The notes beneath the pieces are model-generated. The model saw only the letters and a program-made list of their open reading frames with translations. It searched no databases and was not told where the DNA came from. From Bacteroidota bacterium (GTDB lineage Bacteria > Bacteroidota > Bacteroidia > Chitinophagales > Chitinophagaceae): DNA of 62,677 nt. The stretch covers positions 1 through 62,677 of the forward strand of contig JAFDYC010000024.1 in the NCBI GenBank assembly GCA_018267625.1. Reading direction: 5' to 3'. Positions 35,624 to 44,655 of this stretch are shown here, piece by piece. Numbering within the stretch: the first letter of the stretch is position 1; each line of letters starts with the position of its first letter. The translations under genes and the position numbers were made by a program.

Positions 35624-35741
35624 ATAAGAATCAGTAGCTGAAAGCCCCGGGTAATCAGAGGCTTGTTTTTTTTGAAAAATCTTTTGAAGGGTATGTGTAT
35701 CGCTGCAGCTTGCTGCTTCATCAAATATTTTGCAGTTTGGA

Positions 35742-36512
35742 TTAGCCTTGCAAGGCTGCGGCGATGTCGGAGGCCCGGTTGCTGATATCTCCTCCCGAAG
35801 TGAGCCTTGAGAAAATCTCTTCGAGTGAACCCTGACCTTCACCCCGCAGGTTCTGGATGGTGTCATCGGCAATAATTCTGCCTCCGTCAATGAGTACAAT
35901 TCGGTCGCTCACTTTTTCAACCACATCCATCATGTGCGAACAGTAAAAGATGGTCTTCCCTTCGCCTTTTAAGGCCTGTAATAACTCCTTAACCATAATG
36001 ACGGCATTGGCATCCAGGCCTGATAAGGGTTCGTCCAGAATGACGATTTCCGGATTGTGCAGCAGCCCGGAAGTGAGCAATACCTTTTGCCGCATGCCTT
36101 TTGAAAAGGAGTCCATCCGCTGATGGATATGCGATGCCAGGCCAAATGATTCCAGCATCCTGCGGGAGCGTTCTTCGATTTGCGCTTCACTCAGATGATG
36201 CAGCTTGCCGATAAAGCTGAGGTATTCAGAAGGTGTGAGCAGGTCGTAGAGCTCGGCCATTTCCGGAACATAACCGGTAATGCTTTTGATATAAAGCACA
36301 TTATCTCGAAGTGCTTTGCCCGCGATGGTAATTTCGCCCTCAAAGTCAGTGATGATACCGGTGAGAATTTTTACGGTCGTACTCTTGCCGGCGCCATTGG
36401 GGCCAATATATCCGATGATTTGCCCGCGGAAGATGTCTAAGTTGATATCGTGCAGCACTTGCTTTTCTCCATATTGCTTGCTCAGGCCGCGAATCGTGAT
36501 GATTGGTTCCAT
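35742..36512 (-). CDS. ABC transporter ATP-binding protein
   Basis: 256 residues with all nucleotide-binding motifs: Walker A GPNGAGKST near 37-45, Q-loop, signature FSKGMRQKV near 137-145, Walker B IVILDEPLSGLD near 155-166, and the switch His (FYCSHMMD). It is of the CcmA/drug-exporter class. It pairs with the permease gene just downstream and is divergent from mlaE, with 51 bases between the two starts. Confidence 0.92.
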   Translation of the reverse strand: MEPIITIRGLSKQYGEKQVLHDINLDIFRGQIIGYIGPNGAGKSTTVKILTGIITDFEGEITIAGKALRDNVLYIKSITGYVPEMAELYDLLTPSEYLSFIGKLHHLSEAQIEERSRRMLESFGLASHIHQRMDSFSKGMRQKVLLTSGLLHNPEIVILDEPLSGLDANAVIMVKELLQALKGEGKTIFYCSHMMDVVEKVSDRIVLIDGGRIIADDTIQNLRGEGQGSLEEIFSRLTSGGDISNRASDIAAALQG

Positions 36513-36563
36513 TTAGGCTAAAATTACAGTCGCAAAACCTGCAAGTTATCCGATACTCTTTCG

Positions 36564-37385
36564 ATGGATTCTGAACAATCTTTCCCGCAGCCAGAAAGCA
36601 AGCCACCAGGCCGCGAGCGCCCGGTATTATCTGCGAAGCTGGATGCAGCCTTTACATCTGTTTACCGCGTCTTTGCCTTCCTGGGTCGCTTTTTTAAAGA
36701 ATTGTTTCGCCCGCCTTATGAGTTCAACGAAATCATCAGGCAATGCTATGATGTGGGCTATAAATCCCTCTTTCTGATTTGCATGACGGCCTTCATCACC
36801 GGTCTTGTTTTCACGAAGCAATCCCGCCCCTCTTTATCCAATTTTGGCGCTACGAGTTGGTTGCCCTCATTAGTAGCAATTGCCATCATCAGGGCCTTGG
36901 CACCTTTAGTAACGGCGCTTATTTGTGCAGGTAAAGTAGGTTCTCAGATTGGAGCCGAACTGGGCTCTATGAAGGTGACTGAGCAGATTGATGCGATGGA
37001 AGTTTCCGCTACAAACCCATTCAAATTCCTCGTCGTTTCGCGCATCCTGGCCACCACCATTATGATTCCCGTTCTCATGTGCTTCTTTGCTGGCTTCGGG
37101 CTTTGGGGTTCTTATGTGGATGTCCATTCCAATGAAAGCACTTCTTTCACTTTTTTCATTGAGAAGGCCTTTGAGAAAATCAATTTCATGGACATCTGGA
37201 CTTCGGTGGTAAAGGCGTTGGTATATGGCTTCACTATCGGTGCCGTGGGCTGTATCCGGGGCTACAATGCCAAGCAGGGTACGATGGGTGTGGGACGTGC
37301 TGCCAATTCCGCAGTTGTGATTTCCATGTTTCTGATTTTTATTGAAGAAATGCTTATTGTTCAAATTGCAAATGTGTTTCGATGA
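36564..37385 (+). CDS. mlaE: MlaE-type ABC permease of lipid transport
   Basis: 273 residues. Hydrophilic N terminus of about 50 residues, then the MlaE/DUF140 fold with five hydrophobic segments; key stretches are GLVFTKQSRPSLSNFG, LICAGKVGSQIGAELGSMKV and EQIDAMEVSATNPF (residues about 125-155). It forms the inner-membrane part of the Mla lipid transporter that exchanges phospholipids between the membranes. The next gene, mlaF, overlaps by 4 bases (ATGA), and an MCE protein follows. Confidence 0.92.
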   Translation: MDSEQSFPQPESKPPGRERPVLSAKLDAAFTSVYRVFAFLGRFFKELFRPPYEFNEIIRQCYDVGYKSLFLICMTAFITGLVFTKQSRPSLSNFGATSWLPSLVAIAIIRALAPLVTALICAGKVGSQIGAELGSMKVTEQIDAMEVSATNPFKFLVVSRILATTIMIPVLMCFFAGFGLWGSYVDVHSNESTSFTFFIEKAFEKINFMDIWTSVVKALVYGFTIGAVGCIRGYNAKQGTMGVGRAANSAVVISMFLIFIEEMLIVQIANVFR

Positions 37386-38167
37386 TGAAAGCAGCTAGCC
37401 AAAGACCCTTGCCCGGGCAGGCTGCCCAACCGGTTATTGCACTGCACCATGTCCACAAGGCATTTGGTGAAAATGTGGTGCTCCGGGGGGTCAGCCTCGA
37501 TTTGTTTCCTGGAGAAAATGTGGTGGTTTTGGGCCGCAGCGGCACGGGCAAATCAGTGTTGATAAAAATTATTTCAGGCATGCTGCAACCCGATTCCGGA
37601 GGGGTACGGGTTTTAGGGGACGAAGTCACCATGCTGAACGATAAACAACTTCAGCAATTAAGACTCAAGATTGGTTTTTCCTTTCAGCACAGCGCGCTCT
37701 ATGATAGTATGAGTGTAAAAGAAAATCTGGAATTCCCGCTCGTCCGAAACAAGCGCCATCTCACACGAAGAGAACGACGCATGGCCGTAGATCGTGTGCT
37801 TGATGCTGTAGGGCTTTCGCAAACCATACATCAATATCCCTCGGAGCTGAGTGGGGGGCAGCGCAAGCGGATTGGTATTGCCCGTACCCTCATTCTGCAA
37901 CCCGAGATTATGCTCTACGATGAGCCTACTGCGGGCCTTGACCCGATTACCAGCACCGAAATCAATAACCTGATTCGAGAGGTGCAGCAACGATTTAATA
38001 CCAGTGCTATTATTATTACTCATGACCTCACTTGCGCCAAGACCACTGGCGACCGTGTAGCCATCCTTTTAGATGGGCATTTTTTTCGAGAGGGAAGCTT
38101 TGAAGAGGTTTTTGCTGACCGCGATGAGCGCGTGCGCGCGTTTTACGACTATAACTTTACCGGCTAG
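37382..38167 (+). CDS. mlaF: MlaF-type ATP-binding protein
   Basis: 261 residues. Walker A GRSGTGKS near 49-56, signature LSGGQRKRIGIA near 156-167, Walker B IMLYDEPTAGLD near 177-188, and the switch His in IITHDLTC. The Lys in the Walker A and the long switch region fit the Mla class. It energises MlaE, with which it overlaps by 4 bases. A terminator-like hairpin separates it from mlaD. Confidence 0.92.
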   Translation: MMKAASQRPLPGQAAQPVIALHHVHKAFGENVVLRGVSLDLFPGENVVVLGRSGTGKSVLIKIISGMLQPDSGGVRVLGDEVTMLNDKQLQQLRLKIGFSFQHSALYDSMSVKENLEFPLVRNKRHLTRRERRMAVDRVLDAVGLSQTIHQYPSELSGGQRKRIGIARTLILQPEIMLYDEPTAGLDPITSTEINNLIREVQQRFNTSAIIITHDLTCAKTTGDRVAILLDGHFFREGSFEEVFADRDERVRAFYDYNFTG

Positions 38168-38200
38168 TCTTGTTTGATTTTTCGGGTCATAATCCCATGC

Positions 38201-38224
38201 AACGCTTGCCTGCAGGCGTTTTTT
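38201..38224 (+). terminator. Terminator-like hairpin between mlaF and mlaD
   Basis: AACGC (38201-38205) and GCGTT (38216-38220) flank an inner GCCTGCAGGC palindrome and are followed by a T run. It sits inside the mla cluster, so it may attenuate transcription of mlaD rather than end the operon completely. Confidence 0.55.
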
Positions 38225-38243
38225 ATGAGCCGCCTATCCTTTT

Positions 38244-39209
38244 ATGAGAAGTACAAAGAACCGAAGGGCCGTAGTAGTGGGCATCGTGCTGGTGCTGGGG
38301 CTGCTGATTTTTGCTGTAGGCATTTTAACCCTGGGTGGTCAAAAGCATAGTTTCAGTAGCAGCTTCACACTACAAGCAATTTTCAAAGACGTAAACGGCC
38401 TCCAGAAAGGCAACAACATTTGGTATTCCGGTGTCAAAGTCGGCACCATCCGTTCCGTAGGCTTTTCCCCTGCTGCCGAGGTCGTCGTTACCATGAGTGT
38501 GGATGAAACGGTTCAGCGTTTTATCCATCGCGATGCATTGGCTAAAGTGGGCACTGACGGGCTAATTGGTAACCGGATTATCGTCCTGTTTGGTGGCAGC
38601 CCCACTGCACCCTTAGTGGCAGATGGCGATACATTAATGGTTGAATCTGCTTCCGGCTTAGACGGTATGATGGATACCCTGAAACAAAACAACCGCAACC
38701 TTCTTGCCATCACTACTTCTTTCCGGAAACTCAGCGATGATTTGGTAATGGGCAAGGGTACGGTCGGGAAATTGCTCACCCAGGACGATTTGGCCAATAC
38801 GCTTCAGGATGCCCTGACTGCTTTGCAACACGCCGCCAAAAGTGCCGAATCGCTCACGGCCCATCTCGACCGGTTTAGCCAGCGTCTCAGCACGCCCGGC
38901 TCATTTTCTAACGACTTGGTCAGCGATACGCTGGTATTTCATAAACTGCGCGAATCGGCTACAGACGTGAAAGCTGCTGCTGCCAACATCCAGGCCGCAA
39001 CCGAAAAACTCAACGACCCCAACAGCCCACTGGGCCTTCTGCTGCGCGACAGTGCTGCGGCCGCAAACCTGCGCAGTACACTCCACAACCTAAACAGTGG
39101 TACCGACAAGTTTGATGAAGACATGGAAGCGATGCAGCATAACTTCCTGCTTCGTGGTTTTTTTAAAAAGAAAAAACAACAAGGAGCAACCCTTCCTGCA
39201 AGCAAATGA
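38244..39209 (+). CDS. mlaD: MlaD/MCE-domain protein
   Basis: 321 residues. One N-terminal transmembrane helix (VVVGIVLVLGLLIFAVGIL, residues about 10-28) is followed by a single MCE domain (about 37-117: FKDVNGLQKGNNIWYSGVKVG, DGLIGNRIIVLFGG). A long helical or coiled region follows (about 130-300), and the C terminus is very basic (FFKKKKQQG). MCE proteins carry lipid across the periplasm. The adjacent mlaE-mlaF genes complete the transporter. Confidence 0.9.
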   Translation: MRSTKNRRAVVVGIVLVLGLLIFAVGILTLGGQKHSFSSSFTLQAIFKDVNGLQKGNNIWYSGVKVGTIRSVGFSPAAEVVVTMSVDETVQRFIHRDALAKVGTDGLIGNRIIVLFGGSPTAPLVADGDTLMVESASGLDGMMDTLKQNNRNLLAITTSFRKLSDDLVMGKGTVGKLLTQDDLANTLQDALTALQHAAKSAESLTAHLDRFSQRLSTPGSFSNDLVSDTLVFHKLRESATDVKAAAANIQAATEKLNDPNSPLGLLLRDSAAAANLRSTLHNLNSGTDKFDEDMEAMQHNFLLRGFFKKKKQQGATLPASK

Positions 39210-39301
39210 TTCCTCATGCAGTAGCTTAAGGCGAGCTACTCAGAAATAGTATCTTCACGAGCCTAAAAAAGGACGCAAGACACGCGGAACCGCAAGCATC
39301 A

Positions 39302-39925
39302 ATGAAAAAAGTAGAACTGGAAATAGTCGCCCTTTCTCATAGCATTACGCAAACGCATTCCTACGCAGTCGTGTTGGGGGAGATTTCGGGATTACGCCGG
39401 CTGCCCATCGTCATTGGCGGCTTCGAAGCGCAAGCAATCGCGGTAGCTCTGGAACGAATGGAGCCCAGCCGCCCACTGACGCATGACCTCTTCGCCAACT
39501 TCATGGAAACGTTTAATATCGAGCTCCGTGAAGTGCTTATTTACAAGCTGGAGGAAGGTATCTTTTTTGCCCAGCTCATCTGCCAGGGGCCTGATAATGA
39601 AATCGTGGAAATAGATGCCCGCACTTCCGATGCCCTGGCATTGGCTGTGCGTGCCGGTTGCCGCATTTATACTTATGAAAACATCCTTGATGCTGCCGGC
39701 CTTCATCTAGATCAGAGTGAAGCCGCTACCGGCGCTTTGGACAAGCCCGAATTAGAAGGCCGCACCGGAGCTAAGGTGACGAATCCAGGCAGCGACAAGG
39801 ATTTGAAAAATATGAGTGTGGAAGACCTGAACTCCTTACTGCAGCAAGTGCTGGAGCAGGAAGATTATGTACGCGCCATTCCCATCCGCGATGAAATCAA
39901 CAGCCGGAAGAGCAATGAAAAGTGA
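39302..39925 (+). CDS. Bifunctional-nuclease-like (DUF151) protein with UvrB/C motif
   Basis: 207 residues. Residues 1-140 are the BFN/DUF151 domain (VVLGEISGLRRLPIVIGGFEAQAIAVAL read in parts, and EIDARTSDALALAVRAGC). Residues about 165-205 form a short UvrB/UvrC interaction helix pair (LNSLLQQVLEQEDYVRA, IPIRDEINSRK). Plant and bacterial members have been described as nucleases, but no catalytic site is obvious here, so the activity is not certain. It stands alone between mlaD and an M43-like protease gene. Confidence 0.88.
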   Translation: MKKVELEIVALSHSITQTHSYAVVLGEISGLRRLPIVIGGFEAQAIAVALERMEPSRPLTHDLFANFMETFNIELREVLIYKLEEGIFFAQLICQGPDNEIVEIDARTSDALALAVRAGCRIYTYENILDAAGLHLDQSEAATGALDKPELEGRTGAKVTNPGSDKDLKNMSVEDLNSLLQQVLEQEDYVRAIPIRDEINSRKSNEK

Positions 39926-40016
39926 ATTCAGCTTTTGTATTTGACAATTTAACCGCAAGCTGCCAGAAGCTTCGCAAAGGCTCCTCGTAACTTGCCACTA
40001 CTTTTTCAGGCTACTT

Positions 40017-41384
40017 ATGAAAAAAACAAGTTTTTTGCTGGTCTTTCTCTCCGGAATCCTGCTCTCACAGCCTGTCTGGGCGCAACAGCACAGGTGCGGC
40101 AATACCATCATTTTGCAAAATATGGAGCAGCAGGCGCCGCAGCGTCTTGCCCAGCTTCGCCAATTGCAGGATCAGATTGTGACCCGTGCTTTGGCTACCC
40201 CTCAGGCACAGGCAAAAACCAGTGTCTTGGCTCCGATTCCGTTGGTCTTCCACTTTGTGCTCACTCAGGATAAATACTACCTCCTGGGCGGGGATACCGG
40301 TATTCAACGCCGCGTCCGAACAGAGTTGGCGCATCTAAACAAAGATTTCTCGGCTACCAACACCGACCTCAACAAAGTGCCGGCACCCTTTGCCAGCCTC
40401 ATTGGGAATGCAGGTGCCGTATTCGGCCTGGCAAAAGCCACTTCTGCCAACACCATATCAGCAGGCATTGAAGTGCGCATCGTGAATAACCCTCCGGCTT
40501 ATGATGTAAACGACGGCTGCTCCATTGCCAAACACAGCACCTGGGGCCTGCCTGCCTGGGACAATACCCGTTACCTCAATATCTGGGTCACCAATATTTT
40601 TGGAGGCGGAGGTACGGGTGGTATCATTCTGGGGGTTACCGTGCCGCCTTCTTTTACCGACATCTCAGTAGGTTTCCCGGTGGATGAAATGGGCATTGTG
40701 CTGAACTATGGTGCCATCGGGGTACGGGACTTTCCCAATCAATATTTCATCCCGGAAATTGACCAGGGACGAACCCTCACCCACGAAATGGGCCACTACT
40801 TCGAGCTGCGCCATATCTGGGGAGACGATGATGGGAAATGCCCAGGCAACGGGGGCCAGGATGATGGCATCAGTGATACACCCCCCCAGGCAGATGCTAC
40901 ATTTTGCACGGCTGGTGTTTGTCCTACGTTTCCAAAATTCGATGCCTGCAGCCCTTCGGGAAACGGCATCATGTTCATGAACTTCATGGACTATGTGGAT
41001 GATGCCTCCATGTATCTGTTTACCCGGCAGCAAGCCCAGGTAATGAACGATCAGTTTGCTGCTTCAACAGGCGAATCGTATTCGCTGACGCAAAATCCGG
41101 GTCTGGCAGCAGTAGGCGTGGATGATGCCCGATTGACTCAGCTACCCGGATGGAATATTTCCCCCAACCCGGCTCAAGATAGGGTGCTGCTCACCCTCGA
41201 CCCGTCTTCAGGTTTTCGGGGTCTTGAAATCACAAGCCTTACGGGGCAGGTGTTGTTGCATATAGGGCCAAAAGCCGGAGCTTTGCAATATCAGTTAGAC
41301 CTTTCAACGCTGCCTCGCGGATTTTACATCGTTCGTTGTGTGTTTGAAGCAGGCGTGCAGAGCAGGAAGTTAGTTTTAGAATAA
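40017..41384 (+). CDS. M43-like zinc metalloprotease with T9SS type A domain
   Basis: 455 residues. Signal peptide (MKKTSFLLVFLSGILLSQ) cut near residue 22. The zinc motif HEMGHYFELRH (near residue 254) with the downstream Gly-Asp-Asp and a NFMDYVDD Met-turn near 325 fit the M43/pappalysin type. The last 80 residues are a T9SS sorting domain (WNISPNPAQDRVLL ... PRGFYIVRCV). The protease would act outside the cell. Its TAA is directly followed by the ATG of mqnE, with no gap. Confidence 0.88.
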   Translation: MKKTSFLLVFLSGILLSQPVWAQQHRCGNTIILQNMEQQAPQRLAQLRQLQDQIVTRALATPQAQAKTSVLAPIPLVFHFVLTQDKYYLLGGDTGIQRRVRTELAHLNKDFSATNTDLNKVPAPFASLIGNAGAVFGLAKATSANTISAGIEVRIVNNPPAYDVNDGCSIAKHSTWGLPAWDNTRYLNIWVTNIFGGGGTGGIILGVTVPPSFTDISVGFPVDEMGIVLNYGAIGVRDFPNQYFIPEIDQGRTLTHEMGHYFELRHIWGDDDGKCPGNGGQDDGISDTPPQADATFCTAGVCPTFPKFDACSPSGNGIMFMNFMDYVDDASMYLFTRQQAQVMNDQFAASTGESYSLTQNPGLAAVGVDDARLTQLPGWNISPNPAQDRVLLTLDPSSGFRGLEITSLTGQVLLHIGPKAGALQYQLDLSTLPRGFYIVRCVFEAGVQSRKLVLE

Positions 41385-42515
41385 ATGGAAATTACCGGAT
41401 TGAAGCTGCCGCAGGATGCAGCATTACGCAACATTGCTGAGAAAGTATATCATCGCGAACGCCTTACCGAAGAGGAGGGCGTTTTGCTTTTTGAAAAAGG
41501 AACCTTAGGCTTTGTGGGGGCCCTGGCTGACTGGGTAGCCAAAGGCCTGCACGGAAATAAAGTGTATTTCAACCGAAACTTCCACATCGAGCCCACCAAT
41601 GTCTGTGTGTTTAGTTGCAATTTCTGCTCCTATTCCCGCAAATACCAACACCGCGATGAAGGCTGGGAGCTCACCCAGGACCAGATGCTGGACATAGTCA
41701 AAAAATACGATGGTCAGCCCGTCACAGAGGTGCACATCGTAGGCGGCGTACACCCGAAAATGAACCTTGAATTCTTCTGTGAAGTCATTCGGAAGATTCA
41801 TACGCACCGCCCCGAACTGCACATTAAAGGATTCACCGCCGTGGAGCTGGACTATATGTTTCGTAAGGCAAAGCTGAGTGTAGAGGCAGGGATGAAATTG
41901 CTTCAGGAGGCGGGCCTTCAAAGCCTGCCTGGTGGAGGCGCTGAAATTTTTGCACCTGAAGTGCGAGACCAGATTTGTGCCGATAAGGTGGACGCTGAAG
42001 GCTGGCTCCACATTCACGAAACTGCGCACCGAATTGGGATGCACACCAATGCAACGATGCTCTATGGCCATATTGAGCAATATGCGCACCGCGTAGACCA
42101 CATGAGTCGCCTGCGTCAGCTTCAGGACAAAACGGGTGGTTTCAATTGCTTCATTCCGCTCAAATTCCGAAACAAAGACAACGATATGAGCCATGTGCCG
42201 GAAGCTTCCATTGTGGAAGACCTGCGCCTCTATGCCATCTCGCGCCTCTTTATGGACAACTTCCGGAACTTAAAGGCTTATTGGCCGATGCTTGGCAGGC
42301 AAAGTGCCCAGCTCACACTCAGCTTCGGCGTCAATGACCTGGACGGCACCATTGACGATACGACCCGGATTTACAGTATGGCAGGCGCAGAAGAACAAAG
42401 CCCCGCCATGAGCACAGAAGATATTTGCGACTTAATTACGGCTGTTGGAAAAACACCGGTAGAACGAGATACGCTCTACCATGAGCTGCGGGTTTATGAG
42501 CCTATTTCTGCCTGA
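41385..42515 (+). CDS. mqnE: Aminodeoxyfutalosine synthase
   Basis: 376 residues. A radical SAM enzyme with the cluster motif CxxxCxxC at C74, C78 and C81 (CVFSCNFC). The flanking HIEPTNVC and YSRKYQHRDEGWEL, and the later GGVHPKMNLEFF, SLPGGGAEIF and MLYGHIE motifs, match MqnE rather than MqnC. It makes aminodeoxyfutalosine in the futalosine route to menaquinone. The start abuts the stop of the protease gene; this looks like chance packing, since the functions are unrelated. Confidence 0.93.
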   Translation: MEITGLKLPQDAALRNIAEKVYHRERLTEEEGVLLFEKGTLGFVGALADWVAKGLHGNKVYFNRNFHIEPTNVCVFSCNFCSYSRKYQHRDEGWELTQDQMLDIVKKYDGQPVTEVHIVGGVHPKMNLEFFCEVIRKIHTHRPELHIKGFTAVELDYMFRKAKLSVEAGMKLLQEAGLQSLPGGGAEIFAPEVRDQICADKVDAEGWLHIHETAHRIGMHTNATMLYGHIEQYAHRVDHMSRLRQLQDKTGGFNCFIPLKFRNKDNDMSHVPEASIVEDLRLYAISRLFMDNFRNLKAYWPMLGRQSAQLTLSFGVNDLDGTIDDTTRIYSMAGAEEQSPAMSTEDICDLITAVGKTPVERDTLYHELRVYEPISA

Positions 42516-42523
42516 GCAGAAGT

Positions 42524-43204
42524 TTAGGAAATGTCTTCAGCAACCGGTTGAGAAGCCGGTTTTTTCTTGCCGAAAAACATCTTAAATAGTACCGGGCCGG
42601 TGGTAATCAACACCAGGGCAATGACTATTTTCTCAAAATTATCCTTCACCCACTGGAACTCACCCAGCAAATAACCAGCGGCAATCATACTGGCAGACCA
42701 AGCGAATGAGCCGATCACATTGTAGAGGAAAAATTGCTTACGGTCCATTTTTACAACGCCAGCAACAATTGGGGCAAAGGTGCGCACGATAGGCAGGAAA
42801 CGGGCTATAATGATAGCTGCTCCGCCCCTCTTATCATAAAACTCATGAGCCTGTGTGATGTGCTTCCGCTTGAATAACCAGGTGTCGCGGCGCTCAAACA
42901 ATAGAGGCCCCGTTTTGCGGCCAAACCAATATCCCACCCAGTTGCCCAGAATGCCGGCAAATGAAATCAGAATGACCCAGTAAAGCAGGTTCAGCGGGCC
43001 TTCTTCAAAAGGTGCAGGCTTGTTGGCAATGATGAGACCGGAGACAAACAGGAGTGAATCACCCGGTAAAAAGAAGCCGGCGAAGAGGCCGGTTTCCGCA
43101 AAAATGATCAGGGCTACGAGGTAGAGGCCGCCATACATCATTACAGTATTGGCCAGCCACTCAGCATTCATCAGGTGCTTCAGGAGCTCGAGTGCATCAT
43201 GCAT
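42524..43204 (-). CDS. DedA family membrane protein
   Basis: 226 residues with about five hydrophobic segments. Family signatures are IIFAETGLFAGFFLPGDSLLFVSG near residues 33-56 (read in parts), GNWVGYWFGRKTG near 102, and ARFLPIVRTFAPIVAG near 135. DedA proteins take part in membrane lipid recycling, probably of undecaprenyl phosphate or phosphatidylethanolamine. The minus-strand start is preceded by a TACCTTC promoter-like motif. Confidence 0.92.
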   Translation of the reverse strand: MHDALELLKHLMNAEWLANTVMMYGGLYLVALIIFAETGLFAGFFLPGDSLLFVSGLIIANKPAPFEEGPLNLLYWVILISFAGILGNWVGYWFGRKTGPLLFERRDTWLFKRKHITQAHEFYDKRGGAAIIIARFLPIVRTFAPIVAGVVKMDRKQFFLYNVIGSFAWSASMIAAGYLLGEFQWVKDNFEKIVIALVLITTGPVLFKMFFGKKKPASQPVAEDIS

Positions 43205-43311
43205 AGGCCGTGAAGGTAAGCTGGCTTTTCATGCAACTACCTGCTTACAAAAGCCTAAATCTGAGCAGGGAAAAAACCGGTTGAATAAGTGGTGTATGAA
43301 TAAGCGCTTAT

Positions 43312-44565
43312 TTATTCTAATTGGCGCTCCCATTTGCTTACGACCATCGTGGCCACGCTGTTGCCGACCACATTGGTTGCGCTGCGGCCCATGTCCAGGA
43401 TGGGGTCTATGCCGAGCAGCAGGGCGAGTCCTGCTTCTGGAATATTGAAGGTGGCTAATGTGCCGGCAATAACTACTAAGGATGCCCTTGGTACACCGGC
43501 AATACCCTTGCTGGTCAGCATCAGCACGAGCAACATGCTAAACTGAGTGGCCAGGTCCAGATGGATACCGTATGACTGCGCAATAAAGAGCGTGGCAAAG
43601 GTCATGTACATCATAGAGCCATCCAGATTGAATGAATAACCCAAGGGCAGCACAAAGGAGACAATCTTACCGGGGCAACCCGCACGTTCCAATTCCAACA
43701 TGGTTTTGGGGAATGCAGCTTCGCTGCTGGAGGTGGAAAAGGCCAGCAGCAAAGGTTCTTTGAGCCGGATTACCAACCGGATCACACGTTTACGGGCTAC
43801 GATATAACCTGCAAAAATGAGCAGGAGCCAAAGCAAAAACAGGCCTAAATAAAACTCTCCGATGAAGAGCGAGTATGATTTCAACACACCCAATCCTTGT
43901 TTCGCGACTACTGCAGCAATTGCCCCAAAAACCGCTACAGGCGCCGTGTTCATCACATAGCCGGTCACCTTCAGGATGACATGGGCAATGGCATCTAAGG
44001 CATGAATGACGGGTGCTGCTTTCTCGCCCAGGGAAGCTGCTGCTATCCCGAAAAACAGGGAGAATACCACCACCTGCAGAATCTCATTTTTTGCCAAAGC
44101 CTCAAAGACACTGGTCGGTACTAAGTGCGTGATGAATTCTTTCAGGCCCAGTGAGGCTTTGGGCAAGGCGGCTGCTTCTTTTGGTAAGGGAAGATGCAGA
44201 TGTGCTCCTGGTTGAAACAAATTGACCAGCAACATGCCCAGCAAGAGGCTGAGCATAGATGCCGAGACAAACCACAGTAAGGTTTTTCCACCAATTCGCC
44301 CCACTGATTTCAAGTCGCCGACACGGGCAACACCTACTATGAGCGTGGTAAGCACCAAAGGCCCCACTATCATTTTGATGAGCCGCAGAAAGATGTCGGG
44401 CAGGATGCTGAGGGGCAGCAAGGCTTCATCTATTTCTTCGTGGCTGAGGCCTTCGAGGCGGAGGTTAAGAAAATAACCCAAAGCCAAGCCTGCAAAGAGT
44501 GCAAGGATGATATAGAATATGAGCCTGTTTCGCCTGGTAGGCGGGGCGTGATGTTCATGCTGCAT
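43312..44565 (-). CDS. Dicarboxylate/amino acid:cation symporter
   Basis: 417 residues from ATG 44565; an upstream in-frame ATG is also possible. Eight or more transmembrane helices of the DAACS (GltP/DctA) fold are seen, with the serine-rich reentrant loop FSTSSSEAAFP near 273 and the motif GYSFNLDGSMMYMT near 302. It imports glutamate, aspartate or dicarboxylates with Na+ or H+. It is a single-gene unit. Confidence 0.92.
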   Translation of the reverse strand: MQHEHHAPPTRRNRLIFYIILALFAGLALGYFLNLRLEGLSHEEIDEALLPLSILPDIFLRLIKMIVGPLVLTTLIVGVARVGDLKSVGRIGGKTLLWFVSASMLSLLLGMLLVNLFQPGAHLHLPLPKEAAALPKASLGLKEFITHLVPTSVFEALAKNEILQVVVFSLFFGIAAASLGEKAAPVIHALDAIAHVILKVTGYVMNTAPVAVFGAIAAVVAKQGLGVLKSYSLFIGEFYLGLFLLWLLLIFAGYIVARKRVIRLVIRLKEPLLLAFSTSSSEAAFPKTMLELERAGCPGKIVSFVLPLGYSFNLDGSMMYMTFATLFIAQSYGIHLDLATQFSMLLVLMLTSKGIAGVPRASLVVIAGTLATFNIPEAGLALLLGIDPILDMGRSATNVVGNSVATMVVSKWERQLE

Positions 44566-44655
44566 GTGCCCGCAAGGATACGTCAAAGGCTGACTTTGCG
44601 CAGCAGAATCCAGCCTTTTTTAAAAGGCACAAAAAGATCGGGAAGTGACAGCCGA

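Noticed and set aside
35624..35899. N-terminal extension of the ABC permease.
   Set aside because: The extra 92 residues have no membrane or family character; the ATG at 35623 begins the conserved part.
41384..41385. Zero-gap junction between the M43-like protease and mqnE as a functional link.
   Set aside because: The functions are unrelated, and such packing is common; no further evidence of coupling.
41505..42194. Minus-strand open frame of 229 codons.
   Set aside because: Antisense shadow of mqnE, whose radical SAM motif is intact.
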